The notes: generated by a model not told the origin, from the letters alone. Counted from the stretch's first letter, positions 16,777 through 25,860 are shown. The stretch is 64,000 bases of DNA from Sphingomonas qomolangmaensis (GCF_024496245.1 NZ_CP101740.1:1549501-1613500), one strand, 5' to 3'. A program made the numbers and translations.

Positions 16777-18480
16777 ATGCGGCGGGACCTTGCCGATATC
16801 ATTGCTGACCAGGTTGCGGAAACCTTCAGGCATGAAATCGTTGCGGTCGAATTTCGCAAGTCGCCCGCCGGGGTCCCCGACGCTGTCTTGACCCTGGTCA
16901 ACCCGCTGACGCGCGTCCCGGCCGCGCTAGCCTCGAGCGATGTCGTCGAGAGTGTGGTGCTCAAGTCGCACGAAGTTAAGATTCGTCTGCGCGACCGGTT
17001 TCTCGCCGAGCATGCCGCCCGTTTGGCAGAGCCCAATGGATTTGCGGTCGAAGCACAGACCAGCGCGCCGCAGCGTGTTCGCGTCGCGTTCTGCGATCCA
17101 AACCTGAACAAGGCGCTGCACGCAGGCCATTTGCGCAACATCGCGCTCGGCACCGCGATCGCCGGGCTGTGGCGCTGGACCGGCGCCGCGGTTTCCACGC
17201 AGAGCGTGGCATGCGACATCGGGCGAAACATGGCCGAAGCGCTCGCCGGGCTGAACCGCGCGGGTTGGAGCGACCCCGACGAGGTCGCGGGTCGACTCGA
17301 CCGCCAACTCGGCGAATTATACGCGCGCTACGTCACCGCCGCGGCGGTGGACGAGACCCGCGGCAATGCGGCCGATCGCATGATCGCCCGCGAACTGGAC
17401 CTCCACCGGGACGAAGCCGATCGGATACTCGACCGTTGGCGCGCGCAGGACCCTGTCGTTCGCTCGCAATGGACCAAGGTGGTCGATCGTGTCCTGCGCG
17501 AGCATGCAACGACGCTGGCGCGGCTGGGCGTCACGATCGATACCGTCGTCCTCGAGTCGATCGCGCTTCCCGGCCAGCCCGCGTTGGTGGAGGCACTGGT
17601 TCGCACCGGCCTCGCCCAGGTCGAGCCGTCGGGCGCAGTGGTGCTCGCAACCGGACGTCCGGAATATGCGCATTGCCCGCTGGTACGTGCGGACGGTTTC
17701 CCGACCGAACACCTACGCGCGCTTGTCCTCTGGCTCGCGCTTGCCGCGCGTCCGTTCGACGCGACGGTTCATATCATGGGGGACGAATGGCGCATCAGCA
17801 CCGAAGTGCGGATCGCGGTACTCGATCGGCTGCTCGATACCGACTTTAGCTCGCACTACACGACGGTTAATCACGCGTTGGTTCGGTTCGGATCCTCAAC
17901 GATGAAATCGAGCAGCGGCAATGTGCTGCTGATCGACGAAGCGTTGGACGCCGTGTTCGCGCGTGCGCGATCGATCGGCGCCGCAGGCGAAGCGGCCGAT
18001 GATCGCGGCGTGCGCGCGGCGCTGTTGCTGCCGATGCTTGCAGCAGCGCCCGACCAGATCGTCGATGTCACCGAGTGCACATTCTCCCGGCTGGAGGACA
18101 ATCTCGGATGGCAGCTTGCTGCGGTTGCACGACAAGCGCGAACCGGACCGCTCCCGCTCCCGAATCCCGGATCCCCAGTCGAACGGTTCCTTGTTCTGCA
18201 AGTCGAACGCTTCAACGCGATCGTGCGGCGCGCGGCGAATGCGAACGACCCCCGGTCTTTGGTGCGCTTTTGCCGCCACTTGCTCGCGCTGGAGCAACGA
18301 TCCTCGCTGACGCCAACCGCGCTGCTATGGCGCGCGCGGCTGATCGATCACGGCCTTGCCGCGCTCGGCGCGCTTGATTTCGATCGGCGCGGCTTACGCG
18401 AGCGGCTGACCATGGTGGAACGCGCGCCGGGCCGCCGTTTTGATCATGGACGCTTCGAAATCGTCGTCGAGGCGCGATGA
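16777..18480 (+). CDS. Arginyl-tRNA synthetase paralogue (class I, divergent)
   Basis: This 567-residue protein follows the ArgRS plan but is divergent. Visible features are a short N-terminal region; the HIGH-type motif HAGH at residues 115-118 in DPNLNKALHAGHLRN; a Rossmann fold; the ArgRS-like segment TVHIMGDEWRISTEVRIAVL; a KMSKS-like loop TMKSSSGNV (about 375-383); and a C-terminal helical DALR-like domain (about 470-540). Housekeeping ArgRS reads roughly HVGHLRS and MSSRKGN, so this copy probably has another job, such as modifying a non-tRNA substrate or charging an unusual tRNA. GGAGG lies 10 bases before ATG 16777. Its stop overlaps the next start as ATGA. The function is unknown. Confidence 0.75.
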   Translation: MRRDLADIIADQVAETFRHEIVAVEFRKSPAGVPDAVLTLVNPLTRVPAALASSDVVESVVLKSHEVKIRLRDRFLAEHAARLAEPNGFAVEAQTSAPQRVRVAFCDPNLNKALHAGHLRNIALGTAIAGLWRWTGAAVSTQSVACDIGRNMAEALAGLNRAGWSDPDEVAGRLDRQLGELYARYVTAAAVDETRGNAADRMIARELDLHRDEADRILDRWRAQDPVVRSQWTKVVDRVLREHATTLARLGVTIDTVVLESIALPGQPALVEALVRTGLAQVEPSGAVVLATGRPEYAHCPLVRADGFPTEHLRALVLWLALAARPFDATVHIMGDEWRISTEVRIAVLDRLLDTDFSSHYTTVNHALVRFGSSTMKSSSGNVLLIDEALDAVFARARSIGAAGEAADDRGVRAALLLPMLAAAPDQIVDVTECTFSRLEDNLGWQLAAVARQARTGPLPLPNPGSPVERFLVLQVERFNAIVRRAANANDPRSLVRFCRHLLALEQRSSLTPTALLWRARLIDHGLAALGALDFDRRGLRERLTMVERAPGRRFDHGRFEIVVEAR

Positions 18481-18743
18481 GCGGATCCGAACAGGCGCCC
18501 GCACCGAACGCGCTGACCGGGCGGGTCGCCGAGCAACTGCCGCTATGTCGAGGGTGCCGCCAGTTCACCCGTCCGGGCGAGCGGGAATGTCCCTTTTGCG
18601 GCGGCGATGTCGCTGCCTTGGCGTCGCGCCATGCCCACCATCTTTCGATCGCGCGAGCGGCCGCGCGCGACCTCTCCGCCCGCATCGCTGCGGGCGGGAA
18701 ACCGGTCGACGATCCTCGGCAGGTGGGGACGTCCGAGGAGTGA
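18477..18743 (+). CDS. Small zinc-ribbon protein coupled to the ArgRS paralogue
   Basis: An 88-residue soluble protein whose ATG overlaps the preceding stop (ATGA), so the two are translationally coupled. Four cysteines form a zinc-ribbon pattern CxxC-x10-CxxC: Cys24/27 in LCRGCRQ and Cys38/41 in ECPFCGGD. A helical segment (AHHLSIARAAARDLSARIAA) follows. There is no signal peptide. Tight coupling suggests a partner or substrate of the synthetase-like enzyme. A short cysteine-bearing product next to an aminoacyl-ligase paralogue could also be a peptide scaffold, which is speculation. I do not recognise the family. Confidence 0.72.
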   Translation: MSGSEQAPAPNALTGRVAEQLPLCRGCRQFTRPGERECPFCGGDVAALASRHAHHLSIARAAARDLSARIAAGGKPVDDPRQVGTSEE

Positions 18744-18843
18744 ACCTCGCTCGGGCGGGCTCGCATCACCGGGGCAGTCCGACCCCCTGCCCGCTCCCGA
18801 CTTCCCGCCGCGGCATCTCGTCTGGCGAAGGCGCGCGTGCGGC

Positions 18844-20136
18844 TTAGTCGTGACCGGCGGCCGCTGGGCGCGCGTCGAGGTACGGCACCAGCAAGTGCAC
18901 GAACACCAGCGCGACGAGATAGGCACTGCCCGCCCAGAGGAATACCGGCCAATAGCTGCCGACGGTCTCGAGCACCTGCCCGACATAGCGTGCCATGATC
19001 ATCCCGCCGACCGCGCCCGCGGCGCCGCCAATCCCCATTACCGACGCCACCGAGCTGCGCGGGAAGGTGTCGGACACCATCGTATACAGGTTCGACGACC
19101 AGCCCTGATGCGCCGCGGCCGCAACGCCGATGATGACGACGGCTGCCGTCAGGCTCGACACCGTGCTGGCAAAGAAGATCGGCGTGACGCAGATCGCGCA
19201 CGCCAGCAGCGCCAGCTTGCGCCCGGCGTTGACGCCGAAGCCGCGCTTGATCAGCGCCGACGACAACCAGCCGCCGCCGATACTTCCGACATCGGCCATC
19301 AGGTACACCGCGATCAGCGGCGGGCCGAAGCTGGTCAGGTCGAGCCCGTGCCGCCGGGCGAAGAAGTCGGGCAGCCAGAACAGGAACAGATACCACACCG
19401 GATCGGTCAGGAACTTGGCGACGACGAACGCCCAGGTCGCGCGGTACCGGAACAGCTTGCGCCATGGGATCGGCGGCGCGGAATCGTCGGCAACCGAGTC
19501 GACGTTGATGAACGCCAGCTCCTGCGGCGACAGACGGGGGTGCTTCGCGGGCGCGCGGTAGAAAGCGAGCCACGCAGCGAGCCAGATGAACCCCAGCGCG
19601 CCGGTGACGATGAACGCCATTCGCCAGCCATATTGAATCGTGATGAAGGGGACCAGGATCGGTGTGACGATCGCACCGACATTGGCGCCGGCGTTGAGGA
19701 TGCCCGCGGCGAGCGCGCGTTCCTGCTTGGGAAACCATTCGGCGACCGATTTGATCGCGGTCGGGAAGTTCGCTGCCTCACCCAGGCCCAGCGCGAAGCG
19801 CGCCATCGCGAACCCGCCGGGGCTGCGTACCAGTGCGTGCGCCATCGCCGCCAGGCTCCAGAGGCTGACCGCCGCGGCATAGCCGAGCTTTGATCCCACC
19901 CGGTCGATGATCGGTCCGCAGGCTAGCAGGCCGATCGCATAGGCGGCCTGGAACCAGAAGATGATCATGCCGTAATCGACCTCGGACCAGCCAAGCTCGG
20001 CCTGCAGCGTCGGCTTGAGGATACCGATGACCTGCCGGTCGATGTAGTTGATCGTCGTCGCGAAAAACAGCAGCGCGCAGATGATCCAGCGTACGTTGCC
20101 GCCGGCCCGGGGCGCAGCTTTCTTGGAATCGTCCAC
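18844..20136 (-). CDS. exuT: MFS hexuronate transporter, ExuT-like
   Basis: An inner-membrane major-facilitator protein of the anion:cation symporter group with about 12 membrane helices. Signature stretches are NYIDRQVIGILKPTLQAELG, GLGEAANFPTAIKSVAEWFP and FPRSSVASVMGIGGAAGAVGG, as in glucuronate/galacturonate carriers. GTG 20136 is chosen because GGGGAG lies 7 bases upstream. It follows uxuA by 82 bases on the same strand, which supports uptake of hexuronates for the mannonate branch. The exact substrate (glucuronate, galacturonate or other sugar acids) is not fixed by sequence. Confidence 0.85.
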   Translation of the reverse strand: MDDSKKAAPRAGGNVRWIICALLFFATTINYIDRQVIGILKPTLQAELGWSEVDYGMIIFWFQAAYAIGLLACGPIIDRVGSKLGYAAAVSLWSLAAMAHALVRSPGGFAMARFALGLGEAANFPTAIKSVAEWFPKQERALAAGILNAGANVGAIVTPILVPFITIQYGWRMAFIVTGALGFIWLAAWLAFYRAPAKHPRLSPQELAFINVDSVADDSAPPIPWRKLFRYRATWAFVVAKFLTDPVWYLFLFWLPDFFARRHGLDLTSFGPPLIAVYLMADVGSIGGGWLSSALIKRGFGVNAGRKLALLACAICVTPIFFASTVSSLTAAVVIIGVAAAAHQGWSSNLYTMVSDTFPRSSVASVMGIGGAAGAVGGMIMARYVGQVLETVGSYWPVFLWAGSAYLVALVFVHLLVPYLDARPAAAGHD

Positions 20137-20218
20137 GCTCACACTCCCCGCAGATTGTCGTTGTCGGCCGGACCGCCCCGCGCGTCGCCGCTGGACCGGC
20201 AAGGCCGGCACAGCCCGG

Positions 20219-21388
20219 TCAAAGCGGCACGCCCGCGGCGTACGCGATGCCGCGCTCGAGGCCGCGCAACTCGGCCAAACCGCGCATCCGACCGATCAGC
20301 GAATAGCCAGGCAGGGTCCGCTTCGAAAGATCGTCCATCATCTGATGACCATGGTCGGGACGCATCGGGATCGAGCGGCCCTCGCGCTGTTGCAGGCGGT
20401 GGATCGCAGCGACCAACGACGCCATGTCGGCGCTCCCTTCCAGATGGGCGGCCTCGTGGAAGATGCCATCGGCCTCGTGCTCGACCGAGCGGAGGTGGAG
20501 GAAGCCGATGCGGTCGCCGAGCCGATCGATCATCCCGGGCAGATCGTTGTCCGACCGCGCGCCGAACGACCCGGCGCAAAAGCACAGGCCGTTCGACCGG
20601 TTGGGAACGCGCGCGAACAGCGCGGCGACATCCTGCTCGGTGCTGACGATCCTCGGCAGGCCGAACAGCGCGAACGGCGGATCGTCGGGATGGACGACCA
20701 GCTGGACGCCAAGGTCGTCCGCCGCGGGGCACACCGCTTCGAGAAAGGCGATGTGGTTGGCGCGCAGCGTGTCGGCATCGACGTCGTCATATTGCGCCAG
20801 CACCTCGCGGAAGCGATCGGTGGTGAACGTCTCTTCGCTGCCCGGCAGGCCGGCGATGATCGTGTGTTCGAGCTGCTGTCGCGCCTGTGCCGACATCGCA
20901 TCAAAGCGGCGGGCGGCGCTCTCGATCATGGCCGGCGCATAGTCGCGCTCGGCACCCGCCCGGCGCAGGATATGCAGATCATAGACCGCGACGGCATCGA
21001 GCTCGAACCGCAGCGCGAGCGCGCCGTCGGGCATCGCCCATTTGAGGTCGGTGCGCGTCCAGTCGAGCACCGGCATGAAATTATAGGTGACGGTACGGAT
21101 CCCGCACGCCGCCAGGTTGGCGAGACTTTCGACGTAACGCTCGATCAGCATCTGCCAATCGGCGCCGCGGGTCTTGATCGCTTCGTGGACCGGCAGGCTT
21201 TCGACCACGGTCCAGCCGAGGCCGGCGCTTTCGATGCCCGCCTTGTGCGCGGCAATCGCCTCGCGCGTCCAGGCTTTGCCGTTGGCGACGTCGTGCAGCG
21301 CGGTGACGACCTCGCTGGCGCCGGCTTGTCGGATGTCGCGCAACGATACCGGATCGCTCGGACCGAACCAGCGCATCGTCTGAGTCAT
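20219..21388 (-). CDS. uxuA: Mannonate dehydratase
   Basis: UxuA dehydrates D-mannonate to 2-keto-3-deoxygluconate in glucuronate breakdown. The 389-residue protein shows the typical opening MTQTMRWFGPSDPVSLRDIRQAG, with VVESLPVHEAIK, LVVHPDDPPFALFGLPRIVS, FCAGSFGARSDND, and PMRPDHGHQMMDD near the end carrying metal-binding residues. ATG 21388 matches the E. coli start; a GTG at 21394 is possible, with AAGGG 10 bases upstream. It lies in an operon with the ExuT-like carrier. UxaC and UxuB are not in the window, so the rest of the pathway is encoded elsewhere. Confidence 0.95.
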   Translation of the reverse strand: MTQTMRWFGPSDPVSLRDIRQAGASEVVTALHDVANGKAWTREAIAAHKAGIESAGLGWTVVESLPVHEAIKTRGADWQMLIERYVESLANLAACGIRTVTYNFMPVLDWTRTDLKWAMPDGALALRFELDAVAVYDLHILRRAGAERDYAPAMIESAARRFDAMSAQARQQLEHTIIAGLPGSEETFTTDRFREVLAQYDDVDADTLRANHIAFLEAVCPAADDLGVQLVVHPDDPPFALFGLPRIVSTEQDVAALFARVPNRSNGLCFCAGSFGARSDNDLPGMIDRLGDRIGFLHLRSVEHEADGIFHEAAHLEGSADMASLVAAIHRLQQREGRSIPMRPDHGHQMMDDLSKRTLPGYSLIGRMRGLAELRGLERGIAYAAGVPL

Positions 21389-21428
21389 CAACACCGGTAG
21401 CTTACCCTTTATCGAACAGTTTATCGGG

Positions 21429-21467
21429 CCCTGCGCGTCGATCGTGCGAAGCGATCGACGCGCAGGG
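21429..21467. terminator. Perfect 16-bp hairpin after the hexuronate TonB receptor
   Basis: CCCTGCGCGTCGATCG (21429-21444) pairs perfectly with its inverse at 21452-21467 around a 7-base loop. It lies 12 bases beyond the receptor stop and upstream of uxuA. It probably ends or attenuates receptor transcription, so that uxuA/exuT are made separately or at a lower level. There is no T-run. Confidence 0.6.
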
Positions 21468-21478
21468 CAAGGACTGGT

Positions 21479-24400
21479 TTAGAACTGGAAATTGACCGCC
21501 AATGCGTAGGTACGGCCGAAATACGACGTGTAAAGCGGGTCCTGCCGCGTGGTATCGGTGTACAGCCGGTTGGTTTCATTGGTGATGTTCGACACCTCGG
21601 CGATCAGCTTGATATTCTGGCTGAGGTTGTACGATGCCGACGCGTCGACGAAGATCGAGCTGGCGTTGCCATTGGCGTCGCTGTCGGTCGGACCGGGCAG
21701 GCTGGTGAGGAAGCCGGCGCGATAGTTGACGGTCGAGCGGATGCTGAAGCGCTCGTCCTCATAATAGAGCGTGCCGCTCGCCGTTTCGGGGGACAGGCCG
21801 ACGAGCGGTGCGGTGCGGGTCAGCGTCGGTGCGCCGGTGGCGGGGTCGGTCTGCAGGATGTAATCGATGTCCGACCGCACCCGCGTGAAGCTGCCGAGCG
21901 CGCCGAGGTTGCTGAGGAACCCTGGCAGGAAGGTGAACGGCAACTGCACGTTCACCTCGAACCCCCGCAAAGGCCCCCCCGGTGTGTTGTTGCTACGCGT
22001 GACGTTGAACAGTTCCTCGGGGGTCGCGTTGCTGTTGAGCAGGAGCGTATCCGGCAGGCCCAGCTCTCTGAACGGCACCAGCTGGGTGGTGTTCTGGATA
22101 TAGGTCTCGATATCCTTGTGGAAATACGCGATCGAAATCAACGAACCCGGCGCGAAATACCATTCGAGCGCCGCATCGAAGGTGTTGGCGCGGATCGGAT
22201 CGAGGAACGGGTTGCTGAACGACCCGGTGCGGATCGCGACGTTGACGCTGCCGCTGGGGATCAGCTGGCCGTACGACGGACGCGACATCACGCGCGCCGC
22301 GGCCAGGCGGGCGATCAGATTCGACGTCAGGTCGAACGCGATGTTGGCCGATGGCAACCAGTCCTCATACGACCGCTCGACCGCCGAGATGACGCCAACC
22401 GTCGGAAATCGCGATCCGGCGGGGGCGGCGGTGGGGATCGTCCCCTCGGTTTTGAGGTCGGTGTGAACGTAACGGACACCGGCATCGCCGCGAACCGAGA
22501 TCGGCAGCATGTTTTCGGTATCGAACTTCACCATCAAGAAGCCCGACGTATAGGTTTCGTCGACCAGGCCATAGCCGCTGCCGCATTCGATGCCGCAATA
22601 TTCATAATTGGCATCGAAGCCTACCGCGTCGCGGAACTTGTCGGGATCGATCGCCGCGAAGTCCTGCATGACACCGCCGAGGTTGTCGGCGACGCCGGTG
22701 GTGGTGAAGGTCAGGTCGCTGAGCGAGACGCCCGCGGGCAGCGCGAGCGGCAGGCGTTGGGTGGGGATCAGATCGAAGGTGCGCTGGGTGTATTTTCCGG
22801 TGCGGTACTGAGCCCCGGTGGCCACGACGAAACCCGGCGCTGCTTCCCATTCGGTATTGAGTTCGAACGTCTGGCTGATGATCGAATTGCGGCGGTCGAA
22901 GCTTGATATCTGGCCGCGCTGGTCGCCGTTGGGCAGCGGTGGCCCATAGGCAAAGAGCGCGGCGTTGGTAGGATCGATACCATAGCTGAGCGTGGGCACG
23001 TTCGGATTGTCGCGGAAATCGATCGAAAAATTGTCGGTGTCGTTGGAGTCCATCGCCACTTGCAGGCGATTGACCTGCAAAATCGAATCCGAAAGGCCCG
23101 CCATGCCGTAAACCCGGAACGTATCGCTGAAGCGGTGATCGAAATTGAGGTTCACCTGCCGGAAGGTCGACGAGAACTGCTCGTCCTGCATTTCCGACCG
23201 CAGATCGACGCCGTCCCACAAGGCATAGATCAGCGAACCCTGATCATCGACCTCAATGTCGCGAATCGACATCATTGGCTGCCCATTGTTCGACGCCGTA
23301 CGACCCAGGGAGCGCGCGTCGAGATAGGTGTCCAGGCGGTCAACGTTGAACCGCGCATACAAGCCGTCGATCGAAATGTCCGTACGGTCGGTTGGCTTCC
23401 ATTGCAGTGTCAACGTGCCGGCGAGACGCTCCTGCTCCTGACTTGACTTGGCTGGCCTCGGCAGGCGCGGCAGGAACACGCCGCCGCCGGGCCGCCCCGA
23501 TACCCCGGTACGGCTCATGACATAGTCATAGGCGGCTTGCGTGCTGGTGCGGGGATTGCCGGTGCTGCAATTATTCGCATCGGCGCCGACCGAATTGCCG
23601 CTGTTGGCGAAGCCGGGCGCAGGGCTGGTCACCGCCACGCCCTGATAGGTGTAACCGACCGGGGTGCAAAAGGGGAAGATGATGTTGGTGGGCGTGGTCT
23701 GCCCCGGCTGCGTCACCGGTCGCGACTGGCCGGCGACGTAGGTCGGCAGGATGTCGACCGCGGAATAGGCATATTCCTCGATACGCCGCTTCGTATAGGC
23801 GACGCTGCCGAGCACGCCGAACGTGTCGCCGAACTTCTTCGACACCAGCGCGGACACCCGCGGGTCCACCTTCTGGCTGACGTCGTTGTAGATTCCGCGC
23901 GCGGTCGCCGAAAACGAAAAGTCCTTGGTCGAGTCGAACGGCTTGGGCGCGCGCAGATCGACCGTCGCGCCGAGCGAGCCTTCCTCCACGTCGGCGGACG
24001 TGGTCTTACGCACCGACAGCGCGGAAAAGATCTCGCTCGGGAACGTCACGAAGTCGAACGAGCGGCCCGAGACGACGCCGCCGCGAATGTCAGTGCCACT
24101 GACCTGCGACACGCCCTCCATCCCGTTGATGCGTACGCGCGTGAACTGCGCGCCCAGACCACGAACCGAGATATTGCGCCCCTCGCCGCCATCGCCGCGG
24201 GACAGCGCGACGCCGGGGATGCGCTGCATCGATTCGGCAAGGTTCGAGTCGGGAAACTTGCCGATATCCTCGGCGACGATGCTGTCGACCGCGGCGGTTT
24301 CGTTGCGCTTCTGGTTCAGCGCGCTGCTCAGCGAGGCGCGGAAGCCGGTGACGATGATATCGCTTTCTTGGGTGCCGGTATCGCCCGCGGGCGAGGCGGC

Positions 24401-24559
24401 AGACGGTTGCTCGGCGGACGGTTGCTCGGCAGTCTGGGCGGTTGTCGGCGAAGGCGCCGCTATGGTCGTCTGCGCGGCGGCGGGGGACGCAATCAATAGT
24501 CCCGTGACGCTGGTCGTGAGAAGCAATCGGCGCTTGGTCCCGCTGATCGGTGTCATCAT
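21479..24559 (-). CDS. TonB-dependent receptor in the hexuronate locus
   Basis: A 1026-residue outer-membrane receptor of the large carbohydrate type. It has the signal peptide MMTPISGTKRRLLLTTSVTGLLIASPAAAQ and a Ser/Pro/Gln-rich linker with a short duplication (AEQPSAEQPSA). The plug is IIVTGFRASLSSAL, AEDIGKFPDSNLAESMQRIPG and ISVRGLGAQFTRVRINGME, and the barrel ends in YALAVNFQF. An extra cysteine-containing loop is seen near residues 660-670 (EYCGIECGSG). It lies between a GntR-type regulator and uxuA/exuT, so it probably imports oligouronides such as alginate-, pectin- or glucuronoxylan-derived fragments. The ligand is inferred from neighbours. Confidence 0.92.
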   Translation of the reverse strand: MMTPISGTKRRLLLTTSVTGLLIASPAAAQTTIAAPSPTTAQTAEQPSAEQPSAASPAGDTGTQESDIIVTGFRASLSSALNQKRNETAAVDSIVAEDIGKFPDSNLAESMQRIPGVALSRGDGGEGRNISVRGLGAQFTRVRINGMEGVSQVSGTDIRGGVVSGRSFDFVTFPSEIFSALSVRKTTSADVEEGSLGATVDLRAPKPFDSTKDFSFSATARGIYNDVSQKVDPRVSALVSKKFGDTFGVLGSVAYTKRRIEEYAYSAVDILPTYVAGQSRPVTQPGQTTPTNIIFPFCTPVGYTYQGVAVTSPAPGFANSGNSVGADANNCSTGNPRTSTQAAYDYVMSRTGVSGRPGGGVFLPRLPRPAKSSQEQERLAGTLTLQWKPTDRTDISIDGLYARFNVDRLDTYLDARSLGRTASNNGQPMMSIRDIEVDDQGSLIYALWDGVDLRSEMQDEQFSSTFRQVNLNFDHRFSDTFRVYGMAGLSDSILQVNRLQVAMDSNDTDNFSIDFRDNPNVPTLSYGIDPTNAALFAYGPPLPNGDQRGQISSFDRRNSIISQTFELNTEWEAAPGFVVATGAQYRTGKYTQRTFDLIPTQRLPLALPAGVSLSDLTFTTTGVADNLGGVMQDFAAIDPDKFRDAVGFDANYEYCGIECGSGYGLVDETYTSGFLMVKFDTENMLPISVRGDAGVRYVHTDLKTEGTIPTAAPAGSRFPTVGVISAVERSYEDWLPSANIAFDLTSNLIARLAAARVMSRPSYGQLIPSGSVNVAIRTGSFSNPFLDPIRANTFDAALEWYFAPGSLISIAYFHKDIETYIQNTTQLVPFRELGLPDTLLLNSNATPEELFNVTRSNNTPGGPLRGFEVNVQLPFTFLPGFLSNLGALGSFTRVRSDIDYILQTDPATGAPTLTRTAPLVGLSPETASGTLYYEDERFSIRSTVNYRAGFLTSLPGPTDSDANGNASSIFVDASASYNLSQNIKLIAEVSNITNETNRLYTDTTRQDPLYTSYFGRTYALAVNFQF

Positions 24560-24663
24560 GCCCTCTCCCCTTTATGGCCGGTTGCGCAGAATGCGGTGCC
24601 CAGCTCGCTGGCAGACGGCTTGATGCCGCGCCTTGCCGATTTGCTACCCCAGCCCCGACTGCA

Positions 24664-24683
24664 TGACAATAGTGTCTTACAAG
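24664..24683 (-). promoter_or_regulatory. Candidate regulator site upstream of the receptor
   Basis: On the minus strand this reads CTTGTAAGACACTATTGTCA: two TTGT half-motifs 13 bases apart. TTGTAAGAC resembles TTGTCAGAC in the dyad at 25679-25702, near the regulator's own promoter. A shared operator for the GntR/FCD protein is inferred. Confidence 0.35.
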
Positions 24684-24814
24684 ATGGTCGTGAGGGTATG
24701 ACCAAGCGGCAGCTGGAGGCGATTCGATCTGGCTAGGTGGCGCGCGGACCCGTCAGACTGGAATGACAGAGCAGCCTGGCGAACATGCTCGCGTGACGAC
24801 AGCGATGGGAAGGT

Positions 24815-25561
24815 TCAGACCGATCGGCGGGCAACCGCGCGCCGACGCTTGTTGGTTTCGGCGCGCGCACGTTCGACCGCCTCGGTCTCGGTGACGTCGA
24901 GCAGATGATCGATCAGCCGCGCGAGGTGGTCCCGCATGGCATTGCGCGCATCGATCGGCGACCGGGCCTCCAGCGCTCGCAGGATGCGGCCATGCTCGGC
25001 CATCCGGCTTTCGGTGCCCAAGCTGCCGGCCTTCAGCAGCACCTCGCGTGCCAGCGGCGAGCGGAAGCGCATGTCCCAGAAATCCGTGACGGCGGCGATG
25101 ATGACGGCGTTGCCCGTCGCCTCTGCGATGGCGATGTGAAAGCGCCGATCGGCCTCCTCCGCAGCGGCGTTGTCTTCTTGGCTCATTTGCGCGAGCAAGG
25201 CCCGTAGTTCGACCAATTGGGGCTCGTCGATCTCGGTCGCGGCGACCGCCGCTACCTCGCCTTCCAGCAGTCGCCGCGCTTCGGTGATCTCGAACGCGCC
25301 GATATCGAGCTCGCGATCTACGCCGCTGGCCGATGAAGCGAGCACGAACATGCCCGATCCCTTGCGCGCCTCGACCATGCCTTGCATTTCCAGCGCGATC
25401 ATCGCCTCGCGGATCGTTGGACGGCTCACCTTGAACCGCTCGGTCAGGTCGCGCTCGGCGGGCAGTCGCGTGCCGACCGGGAACATTCCGCTCTTGATAT
25501 CGGCGACGATCGCCTGCACGATCTTGCGATAGAGTTTACCGCCGCGCTCCACTGCTTGCAT
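24815..25561 (-). CDS. GntR-family regulator with FCD domain (UxuR/ExuR-like)
   Basis: A cytoplasmic transcription factor of about 248 residues. The winged helix spans roughly residues 8-75 (KLYRKIVQAIVADIKSGMF, GTRLPAERDLTERF, SRPTIREAMIALE, EARKGSGMFV). The FCD ligand domain spans about 95-240 with metal-type residues (DRRFHIAIAEATGN, MAEHGRILRALEA). ATG 25561 is chosen because GAGG precedes it by 7 bases and the upstream extension is not HTH-like. It faces the DUF1080 operon across a region with operator-like dyads and lies upstream of the uronate receptor. It probably senses a hexuronate or its breakdown product; the effector is inferred. Confidence 0.88.
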   Translation of the reverse strand: MQAVERGGKLYRKIVQAIVADIKSGMFPVGTRLPAERDLTERFKVSRPTIREAMIALEMQGMVEARKGSGMFVLASSASGVDRELDIGAFEITEARRLLEGEVAAVAATEIDEPQLVELRALLAQMSQEDNAAAEEADRRFHIAIAEATGNAVIIAAVTDFWDMRFRSPLAREVLLKAGSLGTESRMAEHGRILRALEARSPIDARNAMRDHLARLIDHLLDVTETEAVERARAETNKRRRAVARRSV

Positions 25562-25678
25562 TCCAGTCCTCGTTCGATCGCCGGCTTGGCATATCGATCC
25601 CGACATGTCGTGCCACGGCCCGCTTACTTCGCCCTGCGGCAACCGCAGTCAAGCCTTGAGTCGACAGTTGCAGCCAAC

Positions 25679-25702
25679 TTGTCGGATAAAAACGTCTGAC
25701 AA
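25679..25702. promoter_or_regulatory. Operator-like dyad TTGTCGGA-N8-TCTGACAA
   Basis: The arms TTGTCGGA (25679-25686) and TCTGACAA (25695-25702) are inverted copies, 7 of 8 bases matching, around an AT-rich spacer. It is in the divergent region between the GntR gene and the DUF1080 operon and is a candidate autoregulatory operator. Confidence 0.5.
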
Positions 25703-25714
25703 TGCTATTGCATG

Positions 25715-25725
25715 TGGTCCGACCA
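25715..25725. promoter_or_regulatory. FadR-type GntR operator TGGTCCGACCA
   Basis: A perfect palindrome TGGT-N3-ACCA, matching the general consensus for FCD-type GntR proteins. It lies 154 bases upstream of the regulator's start and 136 bases before the DUF1080 start. It probably controls one or both divergent units. Confidence 0.55.
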
Positions 25726-25860
25726 GAACTTAGGGATAGGTTGGGAGAGGCCGTATCGGTGGAAACATGCCGGCGGTGATACAGCGAGAGCACCATGACG
25801 TATCCGTCACGTCGATCAGGCGCCCACTCTCCTCGCAAGGATGCAAGAGAGGGAGTCTGA

